Assembly (NCBI RefSeq): GCF_902499335.1
Contig: NZ_CABVQK010000014.1
Span: forward strand, 1 to 64,000
DNA length: 64,000 nt
Reading direction: 5' to 3'
Source: Burkholderia lata
Lineage (GTDB): Bacteria > Pseudomonadota > Gammaproteobacteria > Burkholderiales > Burkholderiaceae
Part shown: one piece after another, positions 50,832 to 60,105 of the stretch
How the letters are laid out: every line of letters begins with the position of its first letter
How positions within the stretch are numbered: position 1 is the stretch's first letter
Notes under the pieces: model-generated
Told to the model about the DNA's origin: nothing
The model's database searches: none
The model's input: only the letters and a program-made list of their open reading frames with translations
Position numbers and translations under genes: made by a program

Positions 50832-52241
50832 ATGACGTCCCAACTGCACAAAAAGGGCGAGGCCTGGTCGGCCCGCTTCTCGGAACCGATGTCCGAGCTG
50901 GTCAAGCGCTACACGTCGTCGGTATTTTTCGACAAGCGCCTCGCGCTCGTCGACATCGCCGGCTCGCTCGCACACGCGAACATGCTCGCCGCGCAGAAGA
51001 TCATCAGCGCCGACGACCTGGCCGCGATCGAACGCGGGATGGCGCAGATCAAGGGCGAAATCGAGCGCGGCGAATTCGAATGGCAGCTCGACCTGGAAGA
51101 CGTCCACCTGAACATCGAGGCGCGCCTGACCGCGCTGATCGGCGATGCCGGCAAGCGCCTGCACACGGGCCGCTCGCGTAACGACCAGGTCGCGACCGAC
51201 ATCCGCCTGTGGCTGCGCGGCGAGATCGACCGCGTCGGCGGCCTGCTGAACGACCTGCGCGGCGCGCTGCTCGACCTCGCGGAACAAAACGCCGACACGA
51301 TCATGCCGGGCTTCACGCACCTGCAGGTCGCGCAGCCCGTCACGTTCGGCCACCACCTGCTCGCGTACGTCGAGATGTTCTCGCGCGACGCCGAACGCAT
51401 GCGCGACTGCCGCACCCGTGTGAACCGCCTGCCGCTCGGCGCGGCCGCGCTCGCCGGCACGAGCTACCCGATCGACCGTCATGCCGTGGCGAAGACCCTC
51501 GGCTTCGACGATATCTGCACGAACTCGCTCGACGCGGTGTCGGATCGCGACTTCGCGATCGAATTCACGGCCGCTTCCGCACTCGTGATGACGCACGTGT
51601 CGCGCTTCTCCGAAGAACTCGTGCTGTGGATGAGCCCGCGCGTCGGCTTCATCGACATCGCCGACCGCTTCTGCACCGGCAGCTCGATCATGCCGCAGAA
51701 GAAGAACCCGGACGTGCCCGAGCTCGCGCGCGGCAAGACGGGCCGCGTGAACGGCCACCTGATGGCACTGCTGACGCTGATGAAGGGCCAGCCGCTCGCG
51801 TACAACAAGGACAACCAGGAAGACAAGGAACCGCTGTTCGACACGGTCGACACCGTCGCCGACACGCTGCGGATCTTCGCCGAGATGGTTGCCGGCATCA
51901 CCGTGAAGCCGGACGCGATGCGTGCGGCCGCGCTGCAGGGCTTCTCGACCGCCACCGACCTCGCCGACTACCTCGTGAAGCGCGGCCTGCCGTTCCGCGA
52001 TGCGCACGAAGCCGTCGCGCACGCAGTGAAGATCTGCGACGACCGCGGCATCGACCTGGCCGACCTGACGCTCGACGAAATGAAGCAGGATCTGCCGAAC
52101 GTCGCGCACCTGATCGGCGAAGACGTGTTCGGCTACCTGACGCTCGAGGGTTCGGTCGCCAGCCGCAACCACCCGGGCGGCACCGCGCCCGACCAGGTGC
52201 GTGCGGCGGTCAAGGCTGCGCGCGCCGCGCTCGGCCAGTAA
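50832..52241 (+). CDS. argH: Argininosuccinate lyase
   Basis: A 469-residue cytoplasmic enzyme splitting argininosuccinate into arginine and fumarate, the last step of arginine synthesis. The fumarase/aspartase superfamily signature GSSIMPQKKNPD is exact. WSARFSEPMSELVKRYTSSV at the N-terminus and TGRSRNDQVATDIRLWLR are typical. Length is standard. It is a single gene with a TAGAAT promoter box upstream and a terminator after it. Confidence 0.97.
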   Translation: MTSQLHKKGEAWSARFSEPMSELVKRYTSSVFFDKRLALVDIAGSLAHANMLAAQKIISADDLAAIERGMAQIKGEIERGEFEWQLDLEDVHLNIEARLTALIGDAGKRLHTGRSRNDQVATDIRLWLRGEIDRVGGLLNDLRGALLDLAEQNADTIMPGFTHLQVAQPVTFGHHLLAYVEMFSRDAERMRDCRTRVNRLPLGAAALAGTSYPIDRHAVAKTLGFDDICTNSLDAVSDRDFAIEFTAASALVMTHVSRFSEELVLWMSPRVGFIDIADRFCTGSSIMPQKKNPDVPELARGKTGRVNGHLMALLTLMKGQPLAYNKDNQEDKEPLFDTVDTVADTLRIFAEMVAGITVKPDAMRAAALQGFSTATDLADYLVKRGLPFRDAHEAVAHAVKICDDRGIDLADLTLDEMKQDLPNVAHLIGEDVFGYLTLEGSVASRNHPGGTAPDQVRAAVKAARAALGQ

Positions 52242-52254
52242 GCCCGCTGTTCCG

Positions 52255-52280
52255 GACGGACGCCTTCGGCGTCCGTTTTT
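52255..52280 (+). terminator. Rho-independent terminator after argH
   Basis: ACGGACGCC (52256-52264) pairs with GGCGTCCGT (52268-52276) around a TTC loop, then TTTT. It lies 56 bases before the next start codon, so the HAD gene likely has its own promoter or is reached by read-through. Confidence 0.85.
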
Positions 52281-52335
52281 CATTCGGGCGGCCGTTGCGC
52301 CGCCCATCGCCTTCCCTGCTTCCCGAATGCCGCCG

Positions 52336-53019
52336 ATGACCTTTTCCGCCGCGCTCTTCGACATGGACGGCCTGCTCGTCGATTCCGAGCGGACCATCAT
52401 GAATACGTGGATCGACGTGTCGAATGCGCACGGCGTCACGCTGACCACCACCGACTACCTGCAGATCGTCGGCCGCTCGTTCGCCGAGGGCCAGGTCATC
52501 CTGGCGCGGCTGATCGGCAACCCCGACACGTTCGACGCGGTGCGTATTCGCGTGCGCGAGCAACTCGCGGCACCCGAACCGCATCCGAAGTTTCCGCTGA
52601 AACCCGGCGCGTTCGCACTGCTCGATGCGCTCGCGCAGGCCGGCATTCCGTGCGCGGTCGCGTCGTCGTCCGCGTGCGACGTGATCCGCGCGCGGCTCGA
52701 CGCGGTCGGCGTGCTGCCGTTCTTCCGCGCGATCGCAGGCGGCGACGAAGTCGCGCGCGGCAAGCCCGACCCGGCCGTCTACCGGCTCGCGGCCGAACGC
52801 CTCGGCGTGCCGGCACACGCATGCGTCGCGTTCGAGGACAGCGACTTCGGCGCGCAGTCGGCCGCCGGCGCGGGTGCATCGGTCGTCACCGTGCCCGACC
52901 TGAAGGCGCCGACGCCCGAAATCGTCGCGCTGAGCCTGCACGTGCTCTCGTCGCTCGACGATGCGGTCGCGCTCGTGCCGTCGTGGTTCGGCGGGCACGG
53001 CACGCAGCGGCCCGCATAA
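52336..53019 (+). CDS. HAD-superfamily phosphatase/phosphoglucomutase-like protein
   Basis: A 227-residue HAD subfamily IA protein. The nucleophile Asp9 and acid/base Asp11 lie in ALFDMDGLLVDSE; motif II is CAVASSSACDV and motif IV FEDSDFGAQSAAGAG. The S-S in motif II and the G-L-L-V-D-S-E opening resemble beta-phosphoglucomutases and 2-deoxyglucose-6-phosphatase-like (YniC) enzymes. ATG at 52336 fits the family N-terminus; ATG at 52327 would add three residues. Substrate is probably a sugar phosphate. Confidence 0.9.
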   Translation: MTFSAALFDMDGLLVDSERTIMNTWIDVSNAHGVTLTTTDYLQIVGRSFAEGQVILARLIGNPDTFDAVRIRVREQLAAPEPHPKFPLKPGAFALLDALAQAGIPCAVASSSACDVIRARLDAVGVLPFFRAIAGGDEVARGKPDPAVYRLAAERLGVPAHACVAFEDSDFGAQSAAGAGASVVTVPDLKAPTPEIVALSLHVLSSLDDAVALVPSWFGGHGTQRPA

Positions 53020-53036
53020 ATCACCTGCCGCCAAAT

Positions 53037-53066
53037 GCAAAACGGGCACCCTTGGGTGCCCGTTTT
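53037..53066. terminator. Bidirectional terminator between HAD and LprI-like genes
   Basis: CGGGCACC and GGTGCCCG pair between 53043 and 53062, with AAAA before and TTTT after, so it serves both convergent genes. Confidence 0.9.
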
Positions 53067-53101
53067 GCCGTATCGCCGAACAACCGGCATCGCGATTGCG
53101 C

Positions 53102-53929
53102 TTACTTGTTGCCGGCCGTCTCCGACAGCCGCTTCATCGTCGCGATGCGCGCGCCAATCAGGTCGACGCGGCCATCTTCACCCACGAGCGGTGCCGTCGC
53201 ATCGCGGAACCCGACCCACGCGCGCTGTGCGCGTACGAGCGTCGCGGCCGAATGCGCGGGCATCTTGCGGCGCAGCTTCTGGTAATAGCGGTTCAGGTCG
53301 AACAGCGCGTGCTCGCACGCGGCGTCCTGTTCGCACGGCCGCACGCGGCGCACGGCCGGATCGCGCGGCGTGTTCGCCGGCTTGCCGTTCGGTTTGGCCG
53401 CGCTCGGCGCATCACTCGCGCTGCCCTGCGCGCCGCTCGTGGCCGCGACCGGCACGGCGGCGGGCGGCGGCGCATAGCGATCGGCCGCGCCGCGCAGCGC
53501 CAGCGCGCGATCGCGCACGGGCTGCAGCTGCAGGTCGGCACTCGACATCGCGTACGACGTGCCGCGCGTCGTGTCATATACGGCCTTCAGCAGATGCACT
53601 TCGTCCTTGCGCCACGTGAGCCAATGGCGCTGGCTGTCCTGCCAGCCGCGCTTCGCATCGGCCGGTGCATCCTTCAACAGGCGCTGGTACGCGCCGTCCA
53701 TCACGGCCTGCCACTGCTGCTGCGCTTCGCCCATGCACTGGATCTGGCCGGCCGGCGAGGACCGGTCGCGCCGCGCGAGGCATTGCCGCATCGCGACGTC
53801 GATCGGGTCGGCCGCCGCGACTTCCGCATGTGCGACGCCCACGCCCGCCAGCCCGGCCGACCCTGCCGCCCAGACGACGAGCGCGGCCAGCGCCGCACGC
53901 ATCGCCTGGATTCGTCCGTGCGTCGCCAT
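53102..53929 (-). CDS. Exported LprI/DUF1311-family protein
   Basis: A 275-residue protein with an N-terminal export signal (a hydrophobic stretch ending AGVGVAHA, then EVA). It carries two DUF1311-like regions: CLARRDRSSPAGQIQCMGEAQQQW with a paired Cys, and a C-terminal part with CEQDAACEHALFDLNRYY and AQRAWVGFRDATAP. Between them is a Pro/Ala linker. This family includes lysozyme inhibitors (LprI). The start overlaps the decarboxylase stop as TGATG. An internal ATG at 53902 would give a shorter signal. Role in the envelope is unproven. Confidence 0.82.
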   Translation of the reverse strand: MATHGRIQAMRAALAALVVWAAGSAGLAGVGVAHAEVAAADPIDVAMRQCLARRDRSSPAGQIQCMGEAQQQWQAVMDGAYQRLLKDAPADAKRGWQDSQRHWLTWRKDEVHLLKAVYDTTRGTSYAMSSADLQLQPVRDRALALRGAADRYAPPPAAVPVAATSGAQGSASDAPSAAKPNGKPANTPRDPAVRRVRPCEQDAACEHALFDLNRYYQKLRRKMPAHSAATLVRAQRAWVGFRDATAPLVGEDGRVDLIGARIATMKRLSETAGNK

Positions 53930-56208
53930 CAGTCGCGCACGCAGTCGACGAAGTACTCGACGCGGCCGTTCACCTCTTCCGCGACGAGGCCGTGGATGTC
54001 GGTGTGGAAGCCCGGGAAGCGCTCGTTGAAGTCGCGCGCGAACCGCAGGTAGTTCATGATCGTCTTGTTGAAGCGCTCGCCCGGGATCAGCAGCGGAATG
54101 CCCGGCGGGTACGGCGTGAGCAGGATGCTCGTCACGCGGCCTTCGAGCTCGTCGAGCGGCACGCGGTCGATCTTGCGGTGCGCGAGCTTCGCGAACGCGT
54201 CCGACGGCTTCATCGCCGGTTCCATGTCCGACAGGTACATCTCCGTCGTCAGGCGGGCAATGTCGTTCGCGCGGTACACGTCGTGGATCTGCGTGCACAG
54301 GTCGCGCAGGCCGACGCGCTCGTAGCGCGGATGCTGCGCGACGAATTCCGGCAGCACGCGCCACAGCGGCTGGTTGTTGTCGTAGTCGTCCTTGAACTGC
54401 TGCAGCTCGGTCACCATCGAGTTCCAGCGGCCCTTCGTGATGCCGATCGTGAACATGATGAAGAACGAGTACAGGCCGGTCTTCTCGACGATGATCCCGT
54501 GCTCGGCCAGGTACTTCGTGACGATCGCGGCCGGAATGCCGGTTTCGCCGAACTCGCCGTCGACGTCGAGCCCCGGCGTGATGATCGTCGCCTTGATCGG
54601 GTCGAGCATGTTGAAGCCTTCCGCCAGCGGGCCGAAGCCGTGCCAGTGGTCGTTCGGCTTCAGTATCCAGTCCTCGCGCGAACCGATGCCTTCTTCGGAC
54701 AGGTTGTCCGGGCCCCATACGCTGAAGAACCAGTCGTCGCCGTATTCGGCGTCGACCTTGCGCATCGCGCGGCGGAAATCGATCGCCTCGGCGATCGATT
54801 CCTCGACGAGCGCGGTGCCGCCCGGCGGCTCCATCATCGCGGCCGCGACGTCGCACGACGCGATGATCGCGTACTGCGGGCTCGTCGACGTGTGCATCAG
54901 GTACGCCTCGTTGAAGCGGTGCTTGTCGAACGTGCGGTTCTCCGAATCCTGCACGACGATCTGCGATGCCTGCGAGATGCCCGCGAGCAGCTTGTGCGTC
55001 GAGTGCGTCGCGAACACGAGCGCGCCGGTGCGCGGACGGCCGTCGCCAATCGCGTGCATGTCGCGGTAGAAGTCGTGGAACGTCGCGTGCGGCAGCCACG
55101 CTTCGTCGAAGTGCAGCGTGTCGAGCAGGTCGCCGAGCAGGTCCTTGATCATCTCGACGTTGTAGACGACGCCGTCGTACGTGCTCTGCGTGATCGTCAG
55201 GATCCGCGGCTTCATGTCCGGGTTCTCGCGCATCGCTTCGCGCGCGAACGGGTTCGCCTCGATCTTCTTGCGGATGTTCTCCGGCTTGAATTCGTCGCGC
55301 GAGATCGGCCCGATGATGCCGAAGTGGTTACGCGTCGGCGTGAGGAACACGGGGATCGCGCCCGTCATCGTGATCGCGTGCAGGATCGACTTGTGGCAGT
55401 TGCGGTCGACCAGCACGATGTCGCCCGGTGCAACCGTCGCGTGCCAGACGATCTTGTTCGACGTCGACGTGCCGTTGGTCACGAAGAACAGGTGGTCCGC
55501 GCTGAAAATGCGCGCCGCGTTGCGCTCGGACGCCGCGACCGGGCCCGTGTGGTCGAGCAGCTGGCCGAGTTCGTCCACCGCGTTGCAGACGTCCGCGCGC
55601 AGCATGTTCTCGCCGAAGAACTGGTGGAACATCTGGCCGAGCGGGTTCTTCAGGAACGCGACGCCGCCCGAGTGGCCCGGGCAGTGCCACGAATACGAGC
55701 CTTCGTCCGCGTACTTCACCAGTTCCTTGAAGAACGGCGGCGCGAGCGAGTCGAGATAGACCTTCGCCTCGCGGATGATGTGGCGCGCGACGAACTCCGG
55801 CGTGTCCTCGAACATGTGGATGAAGCCGTGCAGCTCGCGCAGGATGTCGTTCGGCAGGTGCCGCGACGTACGCGTCTCGCCGTACAGGAAGATCGGGATG
55901 TCCGCGTTGCGGCGGCGCACTTCGGTGACGAACGCGCGCAGCTCGATGATCGCGGTCGCGAGCTCGGGCAGCTCGCCGTCCGAGCCGGTTTCGCCGAGCA
56001 TGAGTTCGTCGTCGTCGATCGACAGGATGAAGCACGACGCGCGGCTCGACTGCTGCGCGAACGACGTCAGATCACCGTAGCTCGTGAGGCCGAGGACTTC
56101 GACGCCCTCCTTCTCGATCGCTTCGGCCAACGCCCGGATGCCGGAGCCCGAGATGTTCTCGGAGCGGAAATCTTCGTCGATGATGACGACGGGGAAACGA
56201 AACTTCAT
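53929..56208 (-). CDS. Biodegradative Orn/Lys/Arg decarboxylase, PLP-dependent
   Basis: A 759-residue fold-type I PLP enzyme of the inducible bacterial Lys/Arg/Orn decarboxylase family. The N-terminal wing domain starts MKFRFPVVIIDEDFRSENIS; the PLP Lys is 406 in HSTHKLLAGISQ; WHCPGHSGGVAF and the C-terminal PYPPGIPLLIPGERF are exact family words. It releases CO2 and a polyamine precursor (cadaverine, agmatine or putrescine); which one cannot be decided by eye, though it is close to proteins annotated lysine or arginine decarboxylase. The ribosome site is GGAGAATC. dcd lies 81 bases upstream on the same strand. Confidence 0.93.
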   Translation of the reverse strand: MKFRFPVVIIDEDFRSENISGSGIRALAEAIEKEGVEVLGLTSYGDLTSFAQQSSRASCFILSIDDDELMLGETGSDGELPELATAIIELRAFVTEVRRRNADIPIFLYGETRTSRHLPNDILRELHGFIHMFEDTPEFVARHIIREAKVYLDSLAPPFFKELVKYADEGSYSWHCPGHSGGVAFLKNPLGQMFHQFFGENMLRADVCNAVDELGQLLDHTGPVAASERNAARIFSADHLFFVTNGTSTSNKIVWHATVAPGDIVLVDRNCHKSILHAITMTGAIPVFLTPTRNHFGIIGPISRDEFKPENIRKKIEANPFAREAMRENPDMKPRILTITQSTYDGVVYNVEMIKDLLGDLLDTLHFDEAWLPHATFHDFYRDMHAIGDGRPRTGALVFATHSTHKLLAGISQASQIVVQDSENRTFDKHRFNEAYLMHTSTSPQYAIIASCDVAAAMMEPPGGTALVEESIAEAIDFRRAMRKVDAEYGDDWFFSVWGPDNLSEEGIGSREDWILKPNDHWHGFGPLAEGFNMLDPIKATIITPGLDVDGEFGETGIPAAIVTKYLAEHGIIVEKTGLYSFFIMFTIGITKGRWNSMVTELQQFKDDYDNNQPLWRVLPEFVAQHPRYERVGLRDLCTQIHDVYRANDIARLTTEMYLSDMEPAMKPSDAFAKLAHRKIDRVPLDELEGRVTSILLTPYPPGIPLLIPGERFNKTIMNYLRFARDFNERFPGFHTDIHGLVAEEVNGRVEYFVDCVRD

Positions 56209-56289
56209 GGGCGATTCTCCAAAAAGAACGACCGCGGCGCGTCACGCGCAGCGGTCACCCGGAAACTGGTGAGACGTTATGCAACCAGA

Positions 56290-56859
56290 TCAGGTTTTCG
56301 GCAGCGTGACACCACGCTGCCCCTGATATTTGCCGCCGCGATCCGCGTACGACACGTCGCACACTTCGTCGCTCTCGAAGAAGAGCACCTGCGCGACGCC
56401 TTCGTTCGCGTAGATCTTCGCGGGCAGCGGCGTGGTGTTCGAGAATTCCAGCGTGACGTAGCCTTCCCACTCGGGTTCGAACGGCGTCACGTTGACGATG
56501 ATCCCGCAGCGCGCATAGGTCGACTTGCCGAGGCAGACGGTAAGCACGGTGCGCGGGATGCGGAAATATTCGACGGTGCGGGCCAGCGCGAACGAGTTCG
56601 GCGGGATGATGCACACGTCGCCCTTGAAATCGACAAACGAACCCTCGTCGAAGTTCTTCGGATCGACGATCGTCGAGTTGATGTTCGTGAAGATCTTGAA
56701 TTCGTCCGCGCAGCGGATGTCGTAGCCGTAGCTCGACGTGCCGTAGCTGACGATCCGGCGGCCGTCCTCGGACGCGCGAACCTGATCGGGCACGAACGGC
56801 TCGATCATCTTGTGCTCTTCGGCCATGCGCCGAATCCATTTGTCGGACTTGATGCTCAT
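56290..56859 (-). CDS. dcd: dCTP deaminase
   Basis: A 189-residue trimeric enzyme deaminating dCTP to dUTP for thymidylate synthesis. Conserved words: [14 protein letters not shown], the YGYDIR strand, [20 protein letters not shown] with the catalytic-loop Ser/Arg, and [16 protein letters not shown] with the catalytic Glu. The start at 56859 gives the normal [12 protein letters not shown]-terminus. It is upstream of the decarboxylase and downstream of the SodC-like gene on the same strand; a shared transcript is possible. Confidence 0.96.
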
Positions 56860-56971
56860 ATCTGGGCGCCTGGAAACGCTGCGTGACAGTCGGTGAGGGC
56901 CGCTCGCGCGAGGCAGCGGCCGGGAAAGGCGCACATTTTACGCGATCATCGGCCCGCGCACGCGGCGGCCG

Positions 56972-57508
56972 TCAACGGATCACGCCGCAGGCGAGCGCGG
57001 GCCCCGCGCCATGCTGCGGAAACGCGGGATCGCTCGCGTCGCGGTGCACCAGCGCCGCCCGGTTCATCGCCGAGCGCACGCCATCGAGGGCCAGATCGGG
57101 CGCGACGATGAAGCCGGCCGCGACGCCGTTCGCATCCGCGTGGATGTTGCCGAGATCGCCGGCGACGCGAGCGCCCGCGCGCAGCCGGTCGGCGGCCGGC
57201 GCGAACACCTGGCCGGCGCTCGAGCCGTCGCCCGCGTTGCAGTCGCCGCGTTCGTGTACCTGTAACGCGTGATCGCTGTTCGGCGGCAGGCCAGCCAGGT
57301 TGTAGGTAACCTGTACGCCGTCCGGACGCTCGACGAACGTCACCGCACCGCGCGCCTGCGAGCCGACCGTCGGCTGCAGTTGTGCGTCGGCCCGTTTTTC
57401 GTGCGACGAGGAAAAGGAAGTGCAGCCGGCCAGCAGGCCCAGCGCGGCGGCGGCCAGCAGCGCGCACTGCACGCGGCCGGCGCGCACGCCGTGATGTCGT
57501 TGTTTCAT
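56972..57508 (-). CDS. SodC-like lipoprotein lacking most Cu/Zn ligands
   Basis: A 178-residue lipoprotein (lipobox LLAGC, Cys29) with a Cu/Zn superoxide dismutase fold. Framework words are intact: VTFVERPDGVQVTYNLAGLPP, split by the conserved strands, then HERGDCN, AGDLGNIHADANG, ALVHRDASD and ALACGVI with the disulfide pair Cys90/Cys174. Of the seven metal ligands only three remain by alignment: His85, Asp118 and His155. The first Cu His is Gln83, the bridging His is Val101, two Zn His are lost (one is Val115), and the active-site Arg is Ala171. Classical dismutase activity is therefore unlikely. The ribosome site is GAGG. A metal-binding or structural role is possible. Confidence 0.88.
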   Translation of the reverse strand: MKQRHHGVRAGRVQCALLAAAALGLLAGCTSFSSSHEKRADAQLQPTVGSQARGAVTFVERPDGVQVTYNLAGLPPNSDHALQVHERGDCNAGDGSSAGQVFAPAADRLRAGARVAGDLGNIHADANGVAAGFIVAPDLALDGVRSAMNRAALVHRDASDPAFPQHGAGPALACGVIR

Positions 57509-57641
57509 TCGATCCTCATGCCGGCTGGCGGCCGTTTGACACGACGGCCGCGCCGGGCGGGTAAAGGGACCCGGGAAAAGTCGCCATGATACCGCGCCTC
57601 GCGGCGCCGTAAACAGCCTGAGGCCCCGCCCCGCAAGGGTT

Positions 57642-58733
57642 TTACGTATTTTGAACAACGATCGACGGGAACTTCGACGTCATGTCGCGCGATCGCTCGG
57701 CAATCGCCAGCGCAACCCCGCGCGCGATGTCGCGGTAGCGACGTGCCAGCGCGCCGTCGGAATCGGCGGCAACCGTCGGCGTGCCGCTGTCGGCGCGCTC
57801 GCGGATCGCGATGTCGAGCGGCAGGCTGCCGAGCACGTTCACGCCGTAGTCCTTCGCCATCCGCTCGGCCCCGCCGGCGCCGAAGATGTGCTCCTCGTGG
57901 CCGCAGTTCGAACAGATGTGGATGCTCATGTTCTCGACGATGCCGAGGATCGGAATCCCGACCTTCTCGAACATCTTCAGGCCCTTCTTCGCGTCGAGCA
58001 GCGCGATGTCCTGCGGCGTCGTGACGATCACCGCGCCCGTGACGGGCACGCGCTGCGCGAGCGTGAGCTGGATGTCGCCCGTGCCCGGCGGCATGTCGAC
58101 GATCAGGTAGTCGAGCTCGCGCCAGTTGGTCTGGCGCAGCAACTGCTCGAGCGCGGAGGTCGCCATCGGGCCGCGCCACACCATCGGGTTGTCTTCCTCG
58201 ATCAGGAAGCCGATCGAGTTCGCCTGCAGCCCGTGGCCGACGAGCGGGTTCATCGACTGGTTGTCGGGCGACTCGGGACGCTGGCCGTGGATGCCGAGCA
58301 TCGTCGGCAGCGACGGGCCGTAGATGTCGGCGTCGAGGATGCCGACCGACGCGCCTTCCGCGGCAAGCGCGAGCGCGAGGTTGACGGCCGTCGTGCTCTT
58401 GCCGACGCCGCCCTTGCCCGACGCGACCGCCACGATGTTCTTCACGTTCGGCAGCAGTTTCACGCCACGCTGCACCGTGTGCGCGACGATCTCCTGCGAC
58501 ACGGCGACGCGCGCGTCGCGCACGCCGGCCACGGCCTGGAGCGCTGCGGTGACGCGTGCGCGCACGTCGTCGTGCTGGCTGCGCGCGGGATAACCGAGCA
58601 CCACGTCGAGCACCACGACGTCGCCGTCGATCGCGACGTTGCGCACGCCCTTGTTCGCCGCATACGGACGGCCGGTATTGGGGTCGACGACGGCCGCCAA
58701 AGCGGCGTCGACTTGTGCCCGGTCAATGCTCAT
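57642..58733 (-). CDS. apbC: Mrp/ApbC iron-sulfur cluster carrier ATPase
   Basis: A 363-residue cytoplasmic P-loop ATPase that binds and passes on Fe-S clusters. An N-terminal DUF59/MIP18-like domain (about 5-75) precedes the Mrp core: deviant Walker A VASGKGGVGKSTT, IYGPSLPTMLG, VDMPPGTGD, and the cluster-binding CxxC in HICSNCGHEE. The ATG at 58733 has GGAG 5 bases upstream; a start at 58832 would add 33 aromatic and basic residues. In many beta-proteobacteria apbC is divergent from metG; here an OmpA-like gene lies between. Confidence 0.94.
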   Translation of the reverse strand: MSIDRAQVDAALAAVVDPNTGRPYAANKGVRNVAIDGDVVVLDVVLGYPARSQHDDVRARVTAALQAVAGVRDARVAVSQEIVAHTVQRGVKLLPNVKNIVAVASGKGGVGKSTTAVNLALALAAEGASVGILDADIYGPSLPTMLGIHGQRPESPDNQSMNPLVGHGLQANSIGFLIEEDNPMVWRGPMATSALEQLLRQTNWRELDYLIVDMPPGTGDIQLTLAQRVPVTGAVIVTTPQDIALLDAKKGLKMFEKVGIPILGIVENMSIHICSNCGHEEHIFGAGGAERMAKDYGVNVLGSLPLDIAIRERADSGTPTVAADSDGALARRYRDIARGVALAIAERSRDMTSKFPSIVVQNT

Positions 58734-59084
58734 CGAAACTCCGTGAAAACGTTTTTCTCGCGCGCAAACGTCAAAAAATATCAAATTACGCTGCGAAAAT
58801 CGGGAAAAGTGAAAGAATCTGTTGCACGCCATTGCGCGAACGCGCGACCCGGCGCACTCTTCGCCTGCGGCATGCTATGGGGCCAAATCGGCCACTAACC
58901 GCCTATATTGTAGAGGCTGACGCGTCGCCCTGTCCCAACAGCCACGCTGACGGACAGGGCATGCGGCCACCTCGGCGGCTGCCGCGCGCACCGGCCTGCC
59001 CTCCTTTTCCGGGCGGCCCGCGCAGGGAGCCGTAACTGTTGTTGTCGTCGTTGTCGACTCGTTCAACCAAGAGAGGAATCCAAG
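58734..59084. promoter_or_regulatory. Divergent promoter region of apbC and the OmpA-like gene
   Basis: About 350 bases. On the minus strand GGGACA (58931-58936) and TACAAT (58907-58912), 18 bases apart, form a plausible sigma-70 promoter for apbC, whose leader would be about 170 bases. An AT-rich block at 58745-58825 lies in that leader. On the plus strand the OmpA-like gene has GAGAGGAATC as ribosome site but no clear promoter was seen. Confidence 0.5.
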
Positions 59085-59729
59085 ATGAACATGAAAATCG
59101 CGACCCGCTTGTCCGTCTTCGCATTGGCCGGCGCACTGCTGGCAGGCTGCGCCACGCAGCAAGGCAACAACACGGCCGTCGGTACCGGCACGGGTGCGGC
59201 GCTGGGCGCAGGCATCGGCGCGCTGGCGGGCGGCGGCAAGGGCGCGGCGATCGGTGCAGGCGTCGGCGCACTGGTCGGCGGCGTGACGGGTTACAACTGG
59301 CAGGCGATCAAGAACAAGCTCGCACCGTCGGCAGCGAAAACGGGTACGCAAGTGACCGAGCAGCCGGACGGCTCGCTGAAGCTGAACGTGCCGAGCGCGG
59401 TGACCTTCGCGACGAACCAGTACGCGATCACGCCGGCCTTCACGCCGCTGCTGAACGACCTGGCCTCGACGCTGAGCCAGAACCCGCAAGTGACGGCATC
59501 GATCGTCGGCTACACGGACAGCACGGGCTCGGCGCAGCTGAACCAGACGCTGTCGCAGAACCGCGCGCAGAGCGTCGTGAACGCACTCGCGCAGCGCGGC
59601 GTCAACGCCGGCCGCCTGTCGGCGCAAGGCATGGGCGCGTCGAACCCGATCGCGGACAACGCGACCGAAGCCGGCCGCGCACAGAACCGCCGCGTCGAAA
59701 TCTACCTGCGCGCAGCGCAGGCGCAGTAA
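59085..59729 (+). CDS. OmpA-family glycine-zipper lipoprotein
   Basis: A 214-residue outer-membrane lipoprotein (lipobox LLAGC, Cys22). A Gly/Ala zipper region (about 32-70) may insert in the membrane. The C-terminal OmpA domain (about 100-214) binds peptidoglycan: GYTDSTGSAQLNQTLSQNRA holds the conserved Asp and Arg, and AQNRRVEIYL ends it. It resembles YiaD-type proteins and would tie outer membrane to cell wall. The ribosome site is good and a terminator follows about 180 bases later. Confidence 0.92.
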   Translation: MNMKIATRLSVFALAGALLAGCATQQGNNTAVGTGTGAALGAGIGALAGGGKGAAIGAGVGALVGGVTGYNWQAIKNKLAPSAAKTGTQVTEQPDGSLKLNVPSAVTFATNQYAITPAFTPLLNDLASTLSQNPQVTASIVGYTDSTGSAQLNQTLSQNRAQSVVNALAQRGVNAGRLSAQGMGASNPIADNATEAGRAQNRRVEIYLRAAQAQ

Positions 59730-59909
59730 GCGCACGACGAGGGGAAGGCGCGGGCACGCCGCCCGCGCGGCCCCGCCGGACAAGGCTTCCGGCGGAGCCG
59801 GTAACAAATCGAAAATATTTTCGAACTTCTGTCGCGGGCCGTGGTCAGTATTTACGGTACGCGGCTGGTGTTGCCGGCGCGTCACCATTCTCCTCTTGTC
59901 GTTGTTGCT

Positions 59910-59938
59910 CCGGGGCCGTATCCGCCCCGGTTTTTTTT
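59910..59938 (+). terminator. Rho-independent terminator between OmpA-like gene and metG
   Basis: CCGGGGC (59910-59916) pairs with GCCCCGG (59924-59930) around a 7-base loop, then eight T. It lies 180 bases after the OmpA-like stop, so a long 3' untranslated region precedes it. Confidence 0.9.
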
Positions 59939-60057
59939 GCCCGCAGAATTCATGCTGCACCGCAGCACATCACCGTCGGGCACGCCGCTTGCGCGGCCCC
60001 GCCCGTTTCGGCGCCCGGTCATGGGCGCCTGCCCGCGTCGCTGGTGCGCGCCCCTGC

Positions 60058-60063
60058 TAGAAT
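60058..60063 (+). promoter_or_regulatory. -10 box TAGAAT upstream of metG
   Basis: TAGAAT within TGCTAGAATCGCAG, 43 bases before the metG ATG, the same form as ahead of argH. The -35 is not clear. Confidence 0.5.
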
Positions 60064-60105
60064 CGCAGTTTCCCGTCGTTTTTCCGCCGTTCCTCTACAG
60101 ACCCT

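Noticed and set aside
53665..56886. A 1073-codon open frame on the plus strand opposite the decarboxylase and dcd genes
   Set aside because: It is an antisense shadow: His/Arg/Asp-rich, no domain, and lies over two clearly real genes. Long antisense frames are expected in DNA this GC-rich.
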